From contig CP070766.1 of NCBI GenBank assembly GCA_020345705.1, positions 1,718,109 through 1,723,882 on the forward strand: a stretch of DNA of 5,774 nucleotides, given 5' to 3'. This DNA is from Candidatus Zixiibacteriota bacterium (GTDB lineage: Bacteria > Zixibacteria > MSB-5A5 > GN15 > PGXB01). The notes under the pieces were generated by a model that saw nothing but the letters and a program-made list of their open reading frames with translations, had not been told where the DNA came from and did no database searches. Positions 1 through 5,774 of this stretch are shown here, piece by piece. The position numbers and the translations under genes are program-made. The first letter of the stretch is position 1; every line of letters starts with the position of its first letter.

Positions 1-746
1 CTTTGATAAAGGAACAAAAAGCAGTCGTCACAGGCGAGACCGCTCGAGTCGAAGCTTACAAAGAACCGGTCAGAAAATCAAAGGCGTTCCCGATCGGAAT
101 CGCCGCCGCCGTGGTAGTTATCATTGCGGCAGTTTTGATCTATATACTGCTTCCTTCGGAGCCCGTGCCGGTGGCGACCGGCGAAGCCGACACGACGTCC
201 GTTGCCTCGGAAGCGGTTGACTCGCTGCCCTACCATGCGCCGACGTCGGAAGAGATAGTTGGATCACCCCGAGGCGCACTGGAACTGGTGATAAATCCCT
301 CCGGGGATGTTTACTTTGACGGTGAATTGGTGGGGAAGAGTATCAGCACCAAATCGCTGACCGCCGATACGGGGATGCATTCTATTTTCATTCGAAACAG
401 CCGTGCGATTAACAGGGATATTGACGATTCCATCAGAATTACGCCTGATGAAGTTCAGCGGCGAGAATATGCATTCGAGTTTCCAAAGCCGGTCGATTCC
501 CGTCCAAAGCCTGCCCCCCCTGACAGCGGGGTAGTCAAGGTGGGGTCCTGGCCGCCCAGGGGTGATATCTATATTGACGGCCGACTCAGCGAGGAAAAGA
601 CGCCCTACACCTTCACTCTTGTAGAGGGTAAGCATATAATACGCATTGAGTTGGAGTCGGACGAGGGGGCGGCGTCCCATACCGATACGGTCGTCGTTAA
701 GAAGGGCGTTTCGCGGACTGTCATGTTCGATACCAGGAAGAATTAG
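1..746 (+). CDS. C-terminal part of a membrane protein with two PEGA-type repeats (5' partial)
   Basis: The reading frame is open to the left edge. The TTG at position 3 has no visible ribosome site, so the true start probably lies upstream; numbering here counts that TTG as residue 1. Residues 1-28 are hydrophilic and basic near the membrane (RKSK). Residues 29-50 form one hydrophobic segment (FPIGIAAAVVVIIAAVL...). A Pro/Ser/Thr/acidic linker follows to about residue 90. Two PEGA-like beta repeats come next, about 91-160 (with VYFDGELVG) and 176-247 (with IYIDGRLSEEKTPY and LVEGKH), showing the family's 'vyvdG...g.tP...l..G.h.i.i' pattern. PEGA domains are extracytoplasmic and often sit at the C-terminus of bacterial Ser/Thr kinases after a single membrane helix. 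The layout fits that, but no kinase residues are in the window, so the kinase idea is inference. A stand-alone PEGA membrane protein is the alternative. The gene ends with TAG at 744-746, 62 bases before the next gene. Confidence 0.85.
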   Translation, partial: LIKEQKAVVTGETARVEAYKEPVRKSKAFPIGIAAAVVVIIAAVLIYILLPSEPVPVATGEADTTSVASEAVDSLPYHAPTSEEIVGSPRGALELVINPSGDVYFDGELVGKSISTKSLTADTGMHSIFIRNSRAINRDIDDSIRITPDEVQRREYAFEFPKPVDSRPKPAPPDSGVVKVGSWPPRGDIYIDGRLSEEKTPYTFTLVEGKHIIRIELESDEGAASHTDTVVVKKGVSRTVMFDTRKN

Positions 747-797
747 TTCGCTGGTGTAGCATAGATATTTGTATAAAAGGAAACATACCTTCAATCC

Positions 798-803
798 AAG
801 GAG
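798..803 (+). promoter_or_regulatory. Shine-Dalgarno AAGGAG for the first CsgG-like gene
   Basis: AAGGAG lies five bases before the ATG at 809. It decides the start: the in-frame GTG at 803 overlaps this site and cannot use it, so translation most likely begins at 809. Confidence 0.85.
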
Positions 804-808
804 TGATT

Positions 809-1861
809 ATGAAAACCAACCTCAAACTTCCGGGCATTTTGTGCGTTTTCTGCCTGTCGCTGGCGGTATTCGGGCCGGCGGGCGGGACGGCATCCGCTCA
901 AGAAGCGGTCGACGTCGTCGGCAAATTGGCCGAGGCGATTGATCTCTACAGCAGCCTGGAATTCGACAAGGGGCTTGAGATAACCAACGCGCTTCTCAAG
1001 CAGGAGAATCTGACGCCCCGGGATTCAATCGCCATCTACGAGGTCAAGAGTATCATCACCTATGCCAAGGGTGAGGAGTTCAAGCGGAAATCCTTCGGTT
1101 TCCTTGAAAAGATTTCCGACATCGGGCCGTGTATCATCAACTATCCCAGAGACATCTGGCCAACTGAGCTCCGGGATCAATGGTACAAAATCACCAAGGC
1201 CAAGGAAATGCTTGTCTGTCCCGATGAAGACGAGCCGGACATCCAGACAGTCGCGATAATGGAATTCGACAATTACTCCGTCGGCAAATACCAGGAAGAG
1301 CTGGGATATCTGGCCAAGGGTCTGGCGGACTTCTTCGAGCACGATTTTTCGAAGATCAGCTCCCTCAAGGTTGTCGAACGCGATAAGATCGACTACATCT
1401 TAAAAGAGCTCGAACTCCAGGAATCGGGCAAGGTTGATAAAGCTACGGCCGCCCGCGTCGGAAAAATGCTCGGCGCGCAGCTCATGATTTTCGGCAGCAT
1501 AACCCAGCTCGAGTCGAAAAGCACACGGATGATCGTGCGAGTCATCAAGGTGGAGACCTCCGAAATAATAGCCTCGGTCGAGAAGGAGGGCAAGCCTGAC
1601 TACATCGTGCTGGAAAAAGAGCTCGTCAAGGAACTGGCCGAACATCTTGATATCATGCTGACCGATGAGACGAAAACCGCCCTCGAGGAAAGCGGACCGG
1701 AATCGATGGATGCCGCCAAGCTGTATTCGAAGGGCCTGGATTATATGGACAAGTACGATTACGCCAAGGCCTACGAGTACTTCAAACTGGCATACGAGAA
1801 GGACGCCGGATTCACTGAGGCGAAAAGAAAGATGGAAATCTACCGGCCGTTGGTTGGATGA
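809..1861 (+). CDS. Secreted periplasmic protein with CsgG-like domain and TPRs
   Basis: The 350-residue product has a classical signal peptide: K2 and K6, a hydrophobic core at about 9-21, and an ASA|Q cleavage site after residue 30. There is no lipobox, so the mature protein should be soluble in the periplasm. Residues 32-147 are helical and TPR-like (LYSSLEFDKGLEITNALL). They include a YPRDIWPTELRDQW stretch like the 'DP..SP.l...f' element seen after TPR-like repeats in envelope proteins. Residues 148-260 match the CsgG/HfaB-type fold: VAIMEFDN, then LAKGLADFFEHDFSKISSLKVVERDKID, ELELQESGKVD, GKMLGAQLMIFGSI and RVIKVETSEIIAS. Residues 301-345 form a TPR (AAKLYSKGLDYMDKYDYAKA). The domain is shorter than curli CsgG where CsgG carries its transmembrane hairpins, so a pore role is doubtful. 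C108 and C137 could form a disulfide. The next gene shares the CsgG-like core and TPRs. Domain assignment is strong; cellular role is unknown. Confidence 0.9.
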   Translation: MKTNLKLPGILCVFCLSLAVFGPAGGTASAQEAVDVVGKLAEAIDLYSSLEFDKGLEITNALLKQENLTPRDSIAIYEVKSIITYAKGEEFKRKSFGFLEKISDIGPCIINYPRDIWPTELRDQWYKITKAKEMLVCPDEDEPDIQTVAIMEFDNYSVGKYQEELGYLAKGLADFFEHDFSKISSLKVVERDKIDYILKELELQESGKVDKATAARVGKMLGAQLMIFGSITQLESKSTRMIVRVIKVETSEIIASVEKEGKPDYIVLEKELVKELAEHLDIMLTDETKTALEESGPESMDAAKLYSKGLDYMDKYDYAKAYEYFKLAYEKDAGFTEAKRKMEIYRPLVG

Positions 1862-1879
1862 TTCAATCATCGAGACATG

Positions 1880-1885
1880 GGAGAG
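1880..1885 (+). promoter_or_regulatory. Shine-Dalgarno GGAGAG-type site for the lipoprotein CsgG-like gene
   Basis: A GGGAGAG run at 1879-1885 lies six bases before the ATG at 1892. It favours that start over the in-frame ATG at 1877, which overlaps the purine run and would add MGESN in front of a well-formed lipoprotein signal. Confidence 0.75.
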
Positions 1886-1891
1886 TCAAAT

Positions 1892-3187
1892 ATGTTAAAA
1901 AGGGCTGTTATTTTGTTCCTGCTGCTGGCGGCCGGGTGCTCCCAAAGCTATTACGTACAGGGTCGGAAACACGTCGAAGCGGGCCGGTATGACCAGGCGA
2001 TAGACATATTGTATATGGAGATACAGGTAAATCCGACCAGCTACAAGGCCTGGCGGGAGCTCGGAATTGCATTCTACAACAAGGGCGATCTGATCAAGGC
2101 CGAGGATGCCCTCAAACAGGCGAATAACATTCAGCCGGATGCCCGCACCAATCTCTATTTCGGTCTGATTTTCGAACAGAGAAGGCAGTACGACAAAGCA
2201 ATTGCCTCGTACTCGGCCTCGCTGAATCTCAAGACGGAAGGCAAGACCGGGAAGATGATAAGGTCTCGGCTGGACAGGCTCATCGCCAAGAAGCTTGAGA
2301 GCGACGCACTCACCGCGATCGAAAATGAAGCCGCCATTGACGTCGATACCATCCCGCAGAACAGTATCGCCGTGGTCGATTTTGACGGCTCGCAGCTGCC
2401 CGAAGACATCGCCCCGATAAGCAAAGGCCTGGCGGAGTTCACCGCCATCGACCTGGCCAAGGTATCCGACCTGCGCGTGGTCGATCGGCAGAAGATGGAC
2501 GCGATCATGAGCGAACTGAAACTGGGCGCATCGGAATACGCCGACCCGAATTTTGCACCACGGATGGGGCGTCTGGTGGGCAGCCGTCAGATTATCACCG
2601 GCACCGTTTTGAGTTCCGGTGACAACACCATTAGGCTGAACGGTGCCATTGTCAACACTACCGATAGTTCGACTGACCTCACCAAACCGACCGAAGGTGA
2701 GCTGGACAATTTTTTCAAACTGCAAAAAGACTTCGTCTTCAGCGTTCTGGACAGCCTGGGAATCGAGCTGACGCTTGAGGAACGCGATGCCATCGAAGAA
2801 GTGCCCACGGAGTCTTTTCTGGCCTTTATGGCGTACTCCCGCGGTCTGAACTATCAGAGTATGGGAATGGTTGACGCCGCCCGCCAGGAGTATCAGCAGG
2901 CTGCAAAAGAAGATAAATCATTCGGGCTGCCCAGCGCCAAACTGCAGCATCCGTCGATGGCGCCCGGCGGGGAAGGCGCCGAGGGGGAATCGTTTGAGAC
3001 GTTCGAACTGTCAGTCACTTCCGAGAGCAAAAGCGAAGAGGAATACACCGGCCTCGACAGGATTCAGGGCGAAACACTGTACAATTCCGACTTTATACCG
3101 GGCCGTGACTACCACCCGCCGATCCGTCCTCCGGTGACCGACGTTTATATAATCATCTACGTGAGGGGGGATCTCGATGCGTACTAA
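1892..3187 (+). CDS. Lipoprotein with TPRs and a CsgG-like domain
   Basis: The 431-residue product starts MLKRAVILFLLLAAGCSQS, a short lipoprotein signal with lipobox LAAGC and lipidated Cys16. The +2 residue is Ser, so by the E. coli rule it would be outer-membrane targeted. Three TPRs follow at about 20-53, 54-87 and 88-121 (YDQAIDILY, AWRELGIAFYNKGDLIKAEDAL, YFGLIFEQRRQYDKAIASYSA). A CsgG-like domain spans about 159-270: IAVVDFDGS, ISKGLAEFTAIDLAKVSDLRVVDRQKMDAIM, GRLVGSRQIITGTV. A fourth TPR lies at about 306-345 (AYSRGLNYQSMGMVDAARQEY). The last ~85 residues are Gly/Glu/Ser-rich, then Pro/Tyr-rich, ending with VYIIIYVRGDLDAY. The core aligns motif by motif with the upstream gene, suggesting an ancient duplication with TPRs added at the N-terminus. 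It starts 30 bases after the upstream gene and overlaps the downstream gene by 11 bases. Likely an outer-membrane-anchored assembly or scaffold factor; substrate unknown. Confidence 0.9.
   Translation: MLKRAVILFLLLAAGCSQSYYVQGRKHVEAGRYDQAIDILYMEIQVNPTSYKAWRELGIAFYNKGDLIKAEDALKQANNIQPDARTNLYFGLIFEQRRQYDKAIASYSASLNLKTEGKTGKMIRSRLDRLIAKKLESDALTAIENEAAIDVDTIPQNSIAVVDFDGSQLPEDIAPISKGLAEFTAIDLAKVSDLRVVDRQKMDAIMSELKLGASEYADPNFAPRMGRLVGSRQIITGTVLSSGDNTIRLNGAIVNTTDSSTDLTKPTEGELDNFFKLQKDFVFSVLDSLGIELTLEERDAIEEVPTESFLAFMAYSRGLNYQSMGMVDAARQEYQQAAKEDKSFGLPSAKLQHPSMAPGGEGAEGESFETFELSVTSESKSEEEYTGLDRIQGETLYNSDFIPGRDYHPPIRPPVTDVYIIIYVRGDLDAY
3163..3170 (+). promoter_or_regulatory. Shine-Dalgarno GAGGGGGG for the beta-barrel gene
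   Basis: This purine run lies inside the end of the lipoprotein gene, six bases before the ATG at 3177. The start lies 11 bases inside the upstream gene, an arrangement expected to couple translation of the two. Confidence 0.75.
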
Positions 3188-4307
3188 GCTCAGTCTTTGC
3201 ATTACAATTTGCCTGGCCGCGGCGCTTATGGCCGGTTCATCTCAGGCCCAGATCATCTACGGCCAGCCGGTCGGAGGCGACGTGCATCTGGTCTACAGCC
3301 ACTGGAAAATCGAGGACGACACGAGCAGTCTCGAGATCAATCAGCTGACCGTTCCGCTGAGCGGTTTTATCCCCCTCAGCGACAACTTCGAAGCCCGGTT
3401 CTACGTTGCCAATTCAATGAACAATCTGTCGATGCTCGACTCGGACTCGAGTTTATCGGGCTTGAGCGATTTCAGGATAATGCTCAGCCGCTCCTTTTCC
3501 GACGACAGGTTTCTCCTGAGCGGCGGGGTGAATCTTCCCCTCGGAAAAAAGGAACTGAACCATGACGAGGAGATGGCGATTATCGAGCAACTGTCGAAGA
3601 ATTATCTTTCGTTCCCGATGAGGAGCTTCGGCGAAGGATTCGGATTTAACGCTCTCTTCGGCTGGGCGACGATGATCGGTTCGGTGCGTTGCGGAGCCGG
3701 AGCCATGTACCAATTCAACGGCAGTTATACGCCTTATGAAGATGCGGAGGACTACGACCCCGGTGATTTCATCGGCGTTAATGGCAACGCGGATTTCACA
3801 CTGGGCGAGGCAATGATCGTTAGCAGCGTCATGTACACATACTACCTGGGCGACAAGCTCGGCGGCGACAAGATTTTCAAGCAAAGCCCGCAGGTCGACT
3901 TCCGGCTGGGAGCGGTACTTGCCAAACCGGCCTATGACCTGAGCGGCAATCTGCGCTTTCTGCTTCGCGACCGGCACACACGATACGAAGCGACCACCGG
4001 CGCCATAAGTAGCCGGCTCAAAATGTACGGCAACGAATTCTCAATCAACGGCATCCTGTCGTACAAGTTTGCCGAAAAGTGGCGCATAGCGCCGATGCTG
4101 GAAGCGCGTCTAATTGGAGGCTTCGAGGAAGAAGACAGAAACGTTGACGGCGCCTCAATCTTCGGATTCGGCGGTATCGTCGGTACGAAAATCGGCCGCC
4201 AGCTCGACTTCAACGTCGGCGCCAGATACTCCATCGGTTCGGCCAACGGCGGGGATATAGATCTAAGCGGCTTCCAGATCACTTCCGGTCTGTCGGCGGC
4301 GTTTTAA
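3177..4307 (+). CDS. Outer-membrane beta-barrel protein candidate
   Basis: The 376-residue product has a signal peptide (R2, K4, hydrophobic 7-19, likely cleavage SQA|Q after residue 24). The mature part has no long hydrophobic helix. It shows many amphipathic strands rich in Gly and aromatics with short polar turns: DVHLVYSHWKIE, FEARFYVANS, FRIMLSRSF, FLLSGGVNLPLGKKEL (about 113-127), DFRLGAVLAK, LDFNVGARYSIGS. It ends in Phe (LSAAF), the usual C-terminal signature recognised by the BAM machinery. The 'GVNLPLGK' strand resembles a motif in MetA-pathway/transporter-like barrel families, but this is not enough to name one. The strand number is not settled. As the only barrel candidate in the cluster, it may be the membrane channel or anchor for the two CsgG-like proteins encoded just upstream, which is inference from order and spacing. 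A closed non-transporting barrel is the alternative. Confidence 0.85.
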   Translation: MRTKLSLCITICLAAALMAGSSQAQIIYGQPVGGDVHLVYSHWKIEDDTSSLEINQLTVPLSGFIPLSDNFEARFYVANSMNNLSMLDSDSSLSGLSDFRIMLSRSFSDDRFLLSGGVNLPLGKKELNHDEEMAIIEQLSKNYLSFPMRSFGEGFGFNALFGWATMIGSVRCGAGAMYQFNGSYTPYEDAEDYDPGDFIGVNGNADFTLGEAMIVSSVMYTYYLGDKLGGDKIFKQSPQVDFRLGAVLAKPAYDLSGNLRFLLRDRHTRYEATTGAISSRLKMYGNEFSINGILSYKFAEKWRIAPMLEARLIGGFEEEDRNVDGASIFGFGGIVGTKIGRQLDFNVGARYSIGSANGGDIDLSGFQITSGLSAAF

Positions 4308-4312
4308 GGAGG
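4306..4312 (+). promoter_or_regulatory. Shine-Dalgarno AAGGAGG for the LRR lipoprotein gene
   Basis: A near-perfect anti-16S match fused to the upstream stop codon (TAAGGAGG), nine bases before the ATG at 4322. A second purine run, GGGAG at 4315-4319, is too close to the ATG to be the main site. Confidence 0.8.
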
Positions 4313-4321
4313 TCGGGAGCA

Positions 4322-5774
4322 ATGCACGTCTATAATAACGCAAAGCTACCCGTCCGGATCTTCCTTATCGGCATTCTGGCGCTCATTCTGAGCGGTTGTT
4401 CGGAAAAGATTGTCAATGATGCTCCTTCGGCCAGGGTGCAAATCAGCGCCCGACTGTCCTCGACCGACGAGGCCCTGCAACTCAAGTATTTCACCCTGAC
4501 GGTGACCGGCCCCGATATCGAAAAACCGATTCTCGGCATTCTCATGCAGATAGGCGGTGTCCTGATGGGTGAAGTCGAGGTGCCGATCGGCAAGAGCAGG
4601 CGCTTCATCGCCAGAGCCTACGATGACAGAGATGTGATTGTTTACAGCGGAGAAACAATCGCCGACGTAACGAAAGACCAGACTTCCGCTCAACCGATTG
4701 TGATTATTCTCTATCCGCAGGTGCCGCTCATGAAATTCGCACCGCGATTGGTTGCGGCTGAAGTCTATCACCCGTTGTCGGTGGATACAAGGCTGTTCAA
4801 GGTCGACAGCGTGGTGGCGATTACATTTCGTGTCTATTTCGACAATTCAATGCTGAGACTGGACAGCACCCGCCTGCACCCCGATTTGGTGGCTCTGTCC
4901 GGGCAGATCGTCCTCTATTCCGAGGTAATCGACTCATTTCCGATGTCGTACTGCTACATGGAGGTTACCGGGTCGGGTGATGTCGTCCCCCAGCAGGTTA
5001 TTGTCGATACCGCCGGGAATGCTAATCTGTCCCAGGTTCACTTCACGGCTCTGGGCAGACAGGCCACGACCGAACTTATCATCGAGCCGATATATATACA
5101 GAAGCTGGGGACCTTTCCGGGTAGTCAATTGCAGGAAGAATTTGTCACCGAGAAATGCCTGGTTGATATCGGCCCGTTGATAAATGACATAACCGTGCAG
5201 TTTGCCGACACCCTTCTGGAGGCGGCCGTTCGCGACGAATTGAACAAACCGAGCGGTGATATCTATTCCACAGAGCTTCTGGCAATCGAAAGCCTGTATT
5301 TTGATGTCAATTGGGACATCGGTGGCATAGCCGATTTGAGCGGACTTGAATATCTGACAAATCTGAGATTTCTATACCTGTCGTCCAGCGAATTCACCAG
5401 CGTACGTCCGCTGTCGGGACTTACAGACCTTGACAGAGTGGCAATTACGCACTGCAATGTCTATGACATCTGGCCGCTGGCGGGCCTGGTCAACCTTCAG
5501 GTGTTGGATCTGTCGGACAACTATATTGCCGATATCGAACCGCTTGCCGGAATGAGTGCCCTTCAAACTCTCGCAATGAGTCGAAACCAGATCGCCGACA
5601 TCGGAGCCCTTTCCCAATTAAGCCAGCTGACAAAAATCATTCTTGAATCTAATAACATAACCGGTATTCAGGGGCTGGCTGGTCTGACGAATCTGCAATT
5701 TGTCGATCTCTGGAACAATCAGATCATCGATCTTGCGCCTCTGGCGGGATTGACAGGTTTAACTGACCTGACCC
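4322..5774 (+). CDS. Lipoprotein with Ig-like, possible cohesin-like and leucine-rich-repeat domains (3' partial)
   Basis: 484 codons are visible and the frame is still open at the window edge. The N-terminus has R12, a hydrophobic core and lipobox LSGC with Cys26 followed by Ser, so it is a lipoprotein. Residues about 36-130 form an all-beta Ig-like region (ARVQISARLSS, YFTLTVTGPDI, GEVEVPIGKSRRFIARAYD, VVIYS-type strand, PIVIILYP). Residues about 150-283 look like a cohesin-type sandwich: VVAITFRVYFDNSMLRLDS near the start and VHFTALGRQATTELIIEP near the end. That call is tentative. Residues 294-341 resemble the helical cap before internalin-like repeats (FADTLLEAAVRDELNKPSGD). From 342 there are six full 22-residue leucine-rich repeats and part of a seventh. 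LRRs of this class usually bind proteins. The gene follows the barrel gene by 14 bases, so it is probably co-transcribed. Likely surface or periplasmic binding; ligand unknown. Confidence 0.9.
   Translation, partial: MHVYNNAKLPVRIFLIGILALILSGCSEKIVNDAPSARVQISARLSSTDEALQLKYFTLTVTGPDIEKPILGILMQIGGVLMGEVEVPIGKSRRFIARAYDDRDVIVYSGETIADVTKDQTSAQPIVIILYPQVPLMKFAPRLVAAEVYHPLSVDTRLFKVDSVVAITFRVYFDNSMLRLDSTRLHPDLVALSGQIVLYSEVIDSFPMSYCYMEVTGSGDVVPQQVIVDTAGNANLSQVHFTALGRQATTELIIEPIYIQKLGTFPGSQLQEEFVTEKCLVDIGPLINDITVQFADTLLEAAVRDELNKPSGDIYSTELLAIESLYFDVNWDIGGIADLSGLEYLTNLRFLYLSSSEFTSVRPLSGLTDLDRVAITHCNVYDIWPLAGLVNLQVLDLSDNYIADIEPLAGMSALQTLAMSRNQIADIGALSQLSQLTKIILESNNITGIQGLAGLTNLQFVDLWNNQIIDLAPLAGLTGLTDLT
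5345..5774 (+). repeat. 66-base tandem units encoding SDS22/internalin-like leucine-rich repeats
   Basis: Units begin at 5345, 5411, 5477, 5543, 5609 and 5675, each exactly 66 bases (22 codons), with a partial seventh from 5741. The consensus is LxxLxxLxxLxLxxNxIxDIxP; the third unit reads LAGLVNLQVLDLSDNYIADI. The conserved Asn position holds Ser in the first unit and Cys in the second, then Asn in units three to six. Nucleotide identity between units is modest, so this is an old protein-level repeat rather than a recent DNA duplication. The array continues past the window. Confidence 0.9.

Noticed and set aside
264..794. Minus-strand open frame over the PEGA repeats
   Set aside because: The plus strand encodes clear PEGA motifs and a membrane helix here; the antisense product looks like no protein family.
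747..797. Possible promoter (TATAAA at 772-777) or terminator in the 62-base gap
   Set aside because: The -10-like hexamer has no convincing -35 at the right spacing, the Bacteroidota-type TAnnTTTG is only partly matched (GATATTTG), and no stem followed by a T-run is present.
803..808. GTG at 803 as the start of the first CsgG-like gene
   Set aside because: It overlaps the AAGGAG site that is well placed for the ATG at 809.
1877..1891. ATG at 1877 as the start of the lipoprotein gene
   Set aside because: It has no upstream ribosome site of its own and would put MGESN before a complete lipoprotein signal that starts at 1892.
1895..2725. Long minus-strand open frame (276 codons) opposite the CsgG-like lipoprotein gene
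   Set aside because: It mirrors the codon bias of the plus-strand gene, which has a signal, TPRs and a recognisable domain. The antisense product shows no domain and no good ribosome site.
2871..3137. Alternative-frame plus-strand frame suggesting a frameshift in the lipoprotein tail
   Set aside because: The main frame keeps normal codon use with G/C third positions through to its stop at 3187, and the alternative product is Arg/Ser-rich with no domain.
3453..3977. Minus-strand open frame (174 codons) inside the barrel gene
   Set aside because: Shadow of the plus-strand gene, which has a signal peptide and strand pattern throughout.

Overview
The window is a plus-strand, densely packed block of five envelope-protein genes. 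Two are partial, cut by the window edges. The intact genes are preceded by clear Shine-Dalgarno sequences, and the proteins include lipobox lipoproteins, a signal-peptide periplasmic protein and an outer-membrane beta-barrel candidate, so the host is a diderm (Gram-negative type) bacterium. The mix of PEGA repeats, TPR-CsgG proteins and a leucine-rich-repeat lipoprotein, with GC around the mid-50s by eye, resembles uncultured lineages of the FCB group and its neighbours (for example Zixibacteria, KSB1-like or Gemmatimonadota). The strong Shine-Dalgarno sites argue against Bacteroidota proper. The phylum is inference; no rRNA or marker gene is present.

Layout. 1-746: C-terminal part of a single-pass membrane protein with two extracytoplasmic PEGA-type repeats, plausibly the tail of a serine/threonine kinase whose catalytic domain would lie upstream. 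747-808: 62-base gap with no convincing terminator or promoter. 809-1861: secreted periplasmic protein with a helical TPR-like region, a CsgG-like domain and a C-terminal TPR. 1892-3187: lipoprotein with three N-terminal TPRs, a second CsgG-like domain, one more TPR and an unusual tail. 3177-4307: outer-membrane beta-barrel candidate, overlapping the previous gene by 11 bases. 4322-end: lipoprotein with an Ig-like beta domain, a possible cohesin-like domain and 22-residue leucine-rich repeats, running off the window.

Genes two to five are spaced by 30, -11 and 14 bases and look like one transcription unit. All the products appear to act at the envelope. A working model is that the two CsgG-like/TPR proteins form a periplasmic/outer-membrane-attached assembly with the beta-barrel, and the repeat lipoprotein is displayed at, or works with, that complex. 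Both CsgG-like domains look too compact to contain the membrane-spanning hairpins of the curli pore CsgG, so they are more likely periplasmic scaffolds than secretion pores. No RNA gene, CRISPR array, insertion sequence or attachment site was seen.
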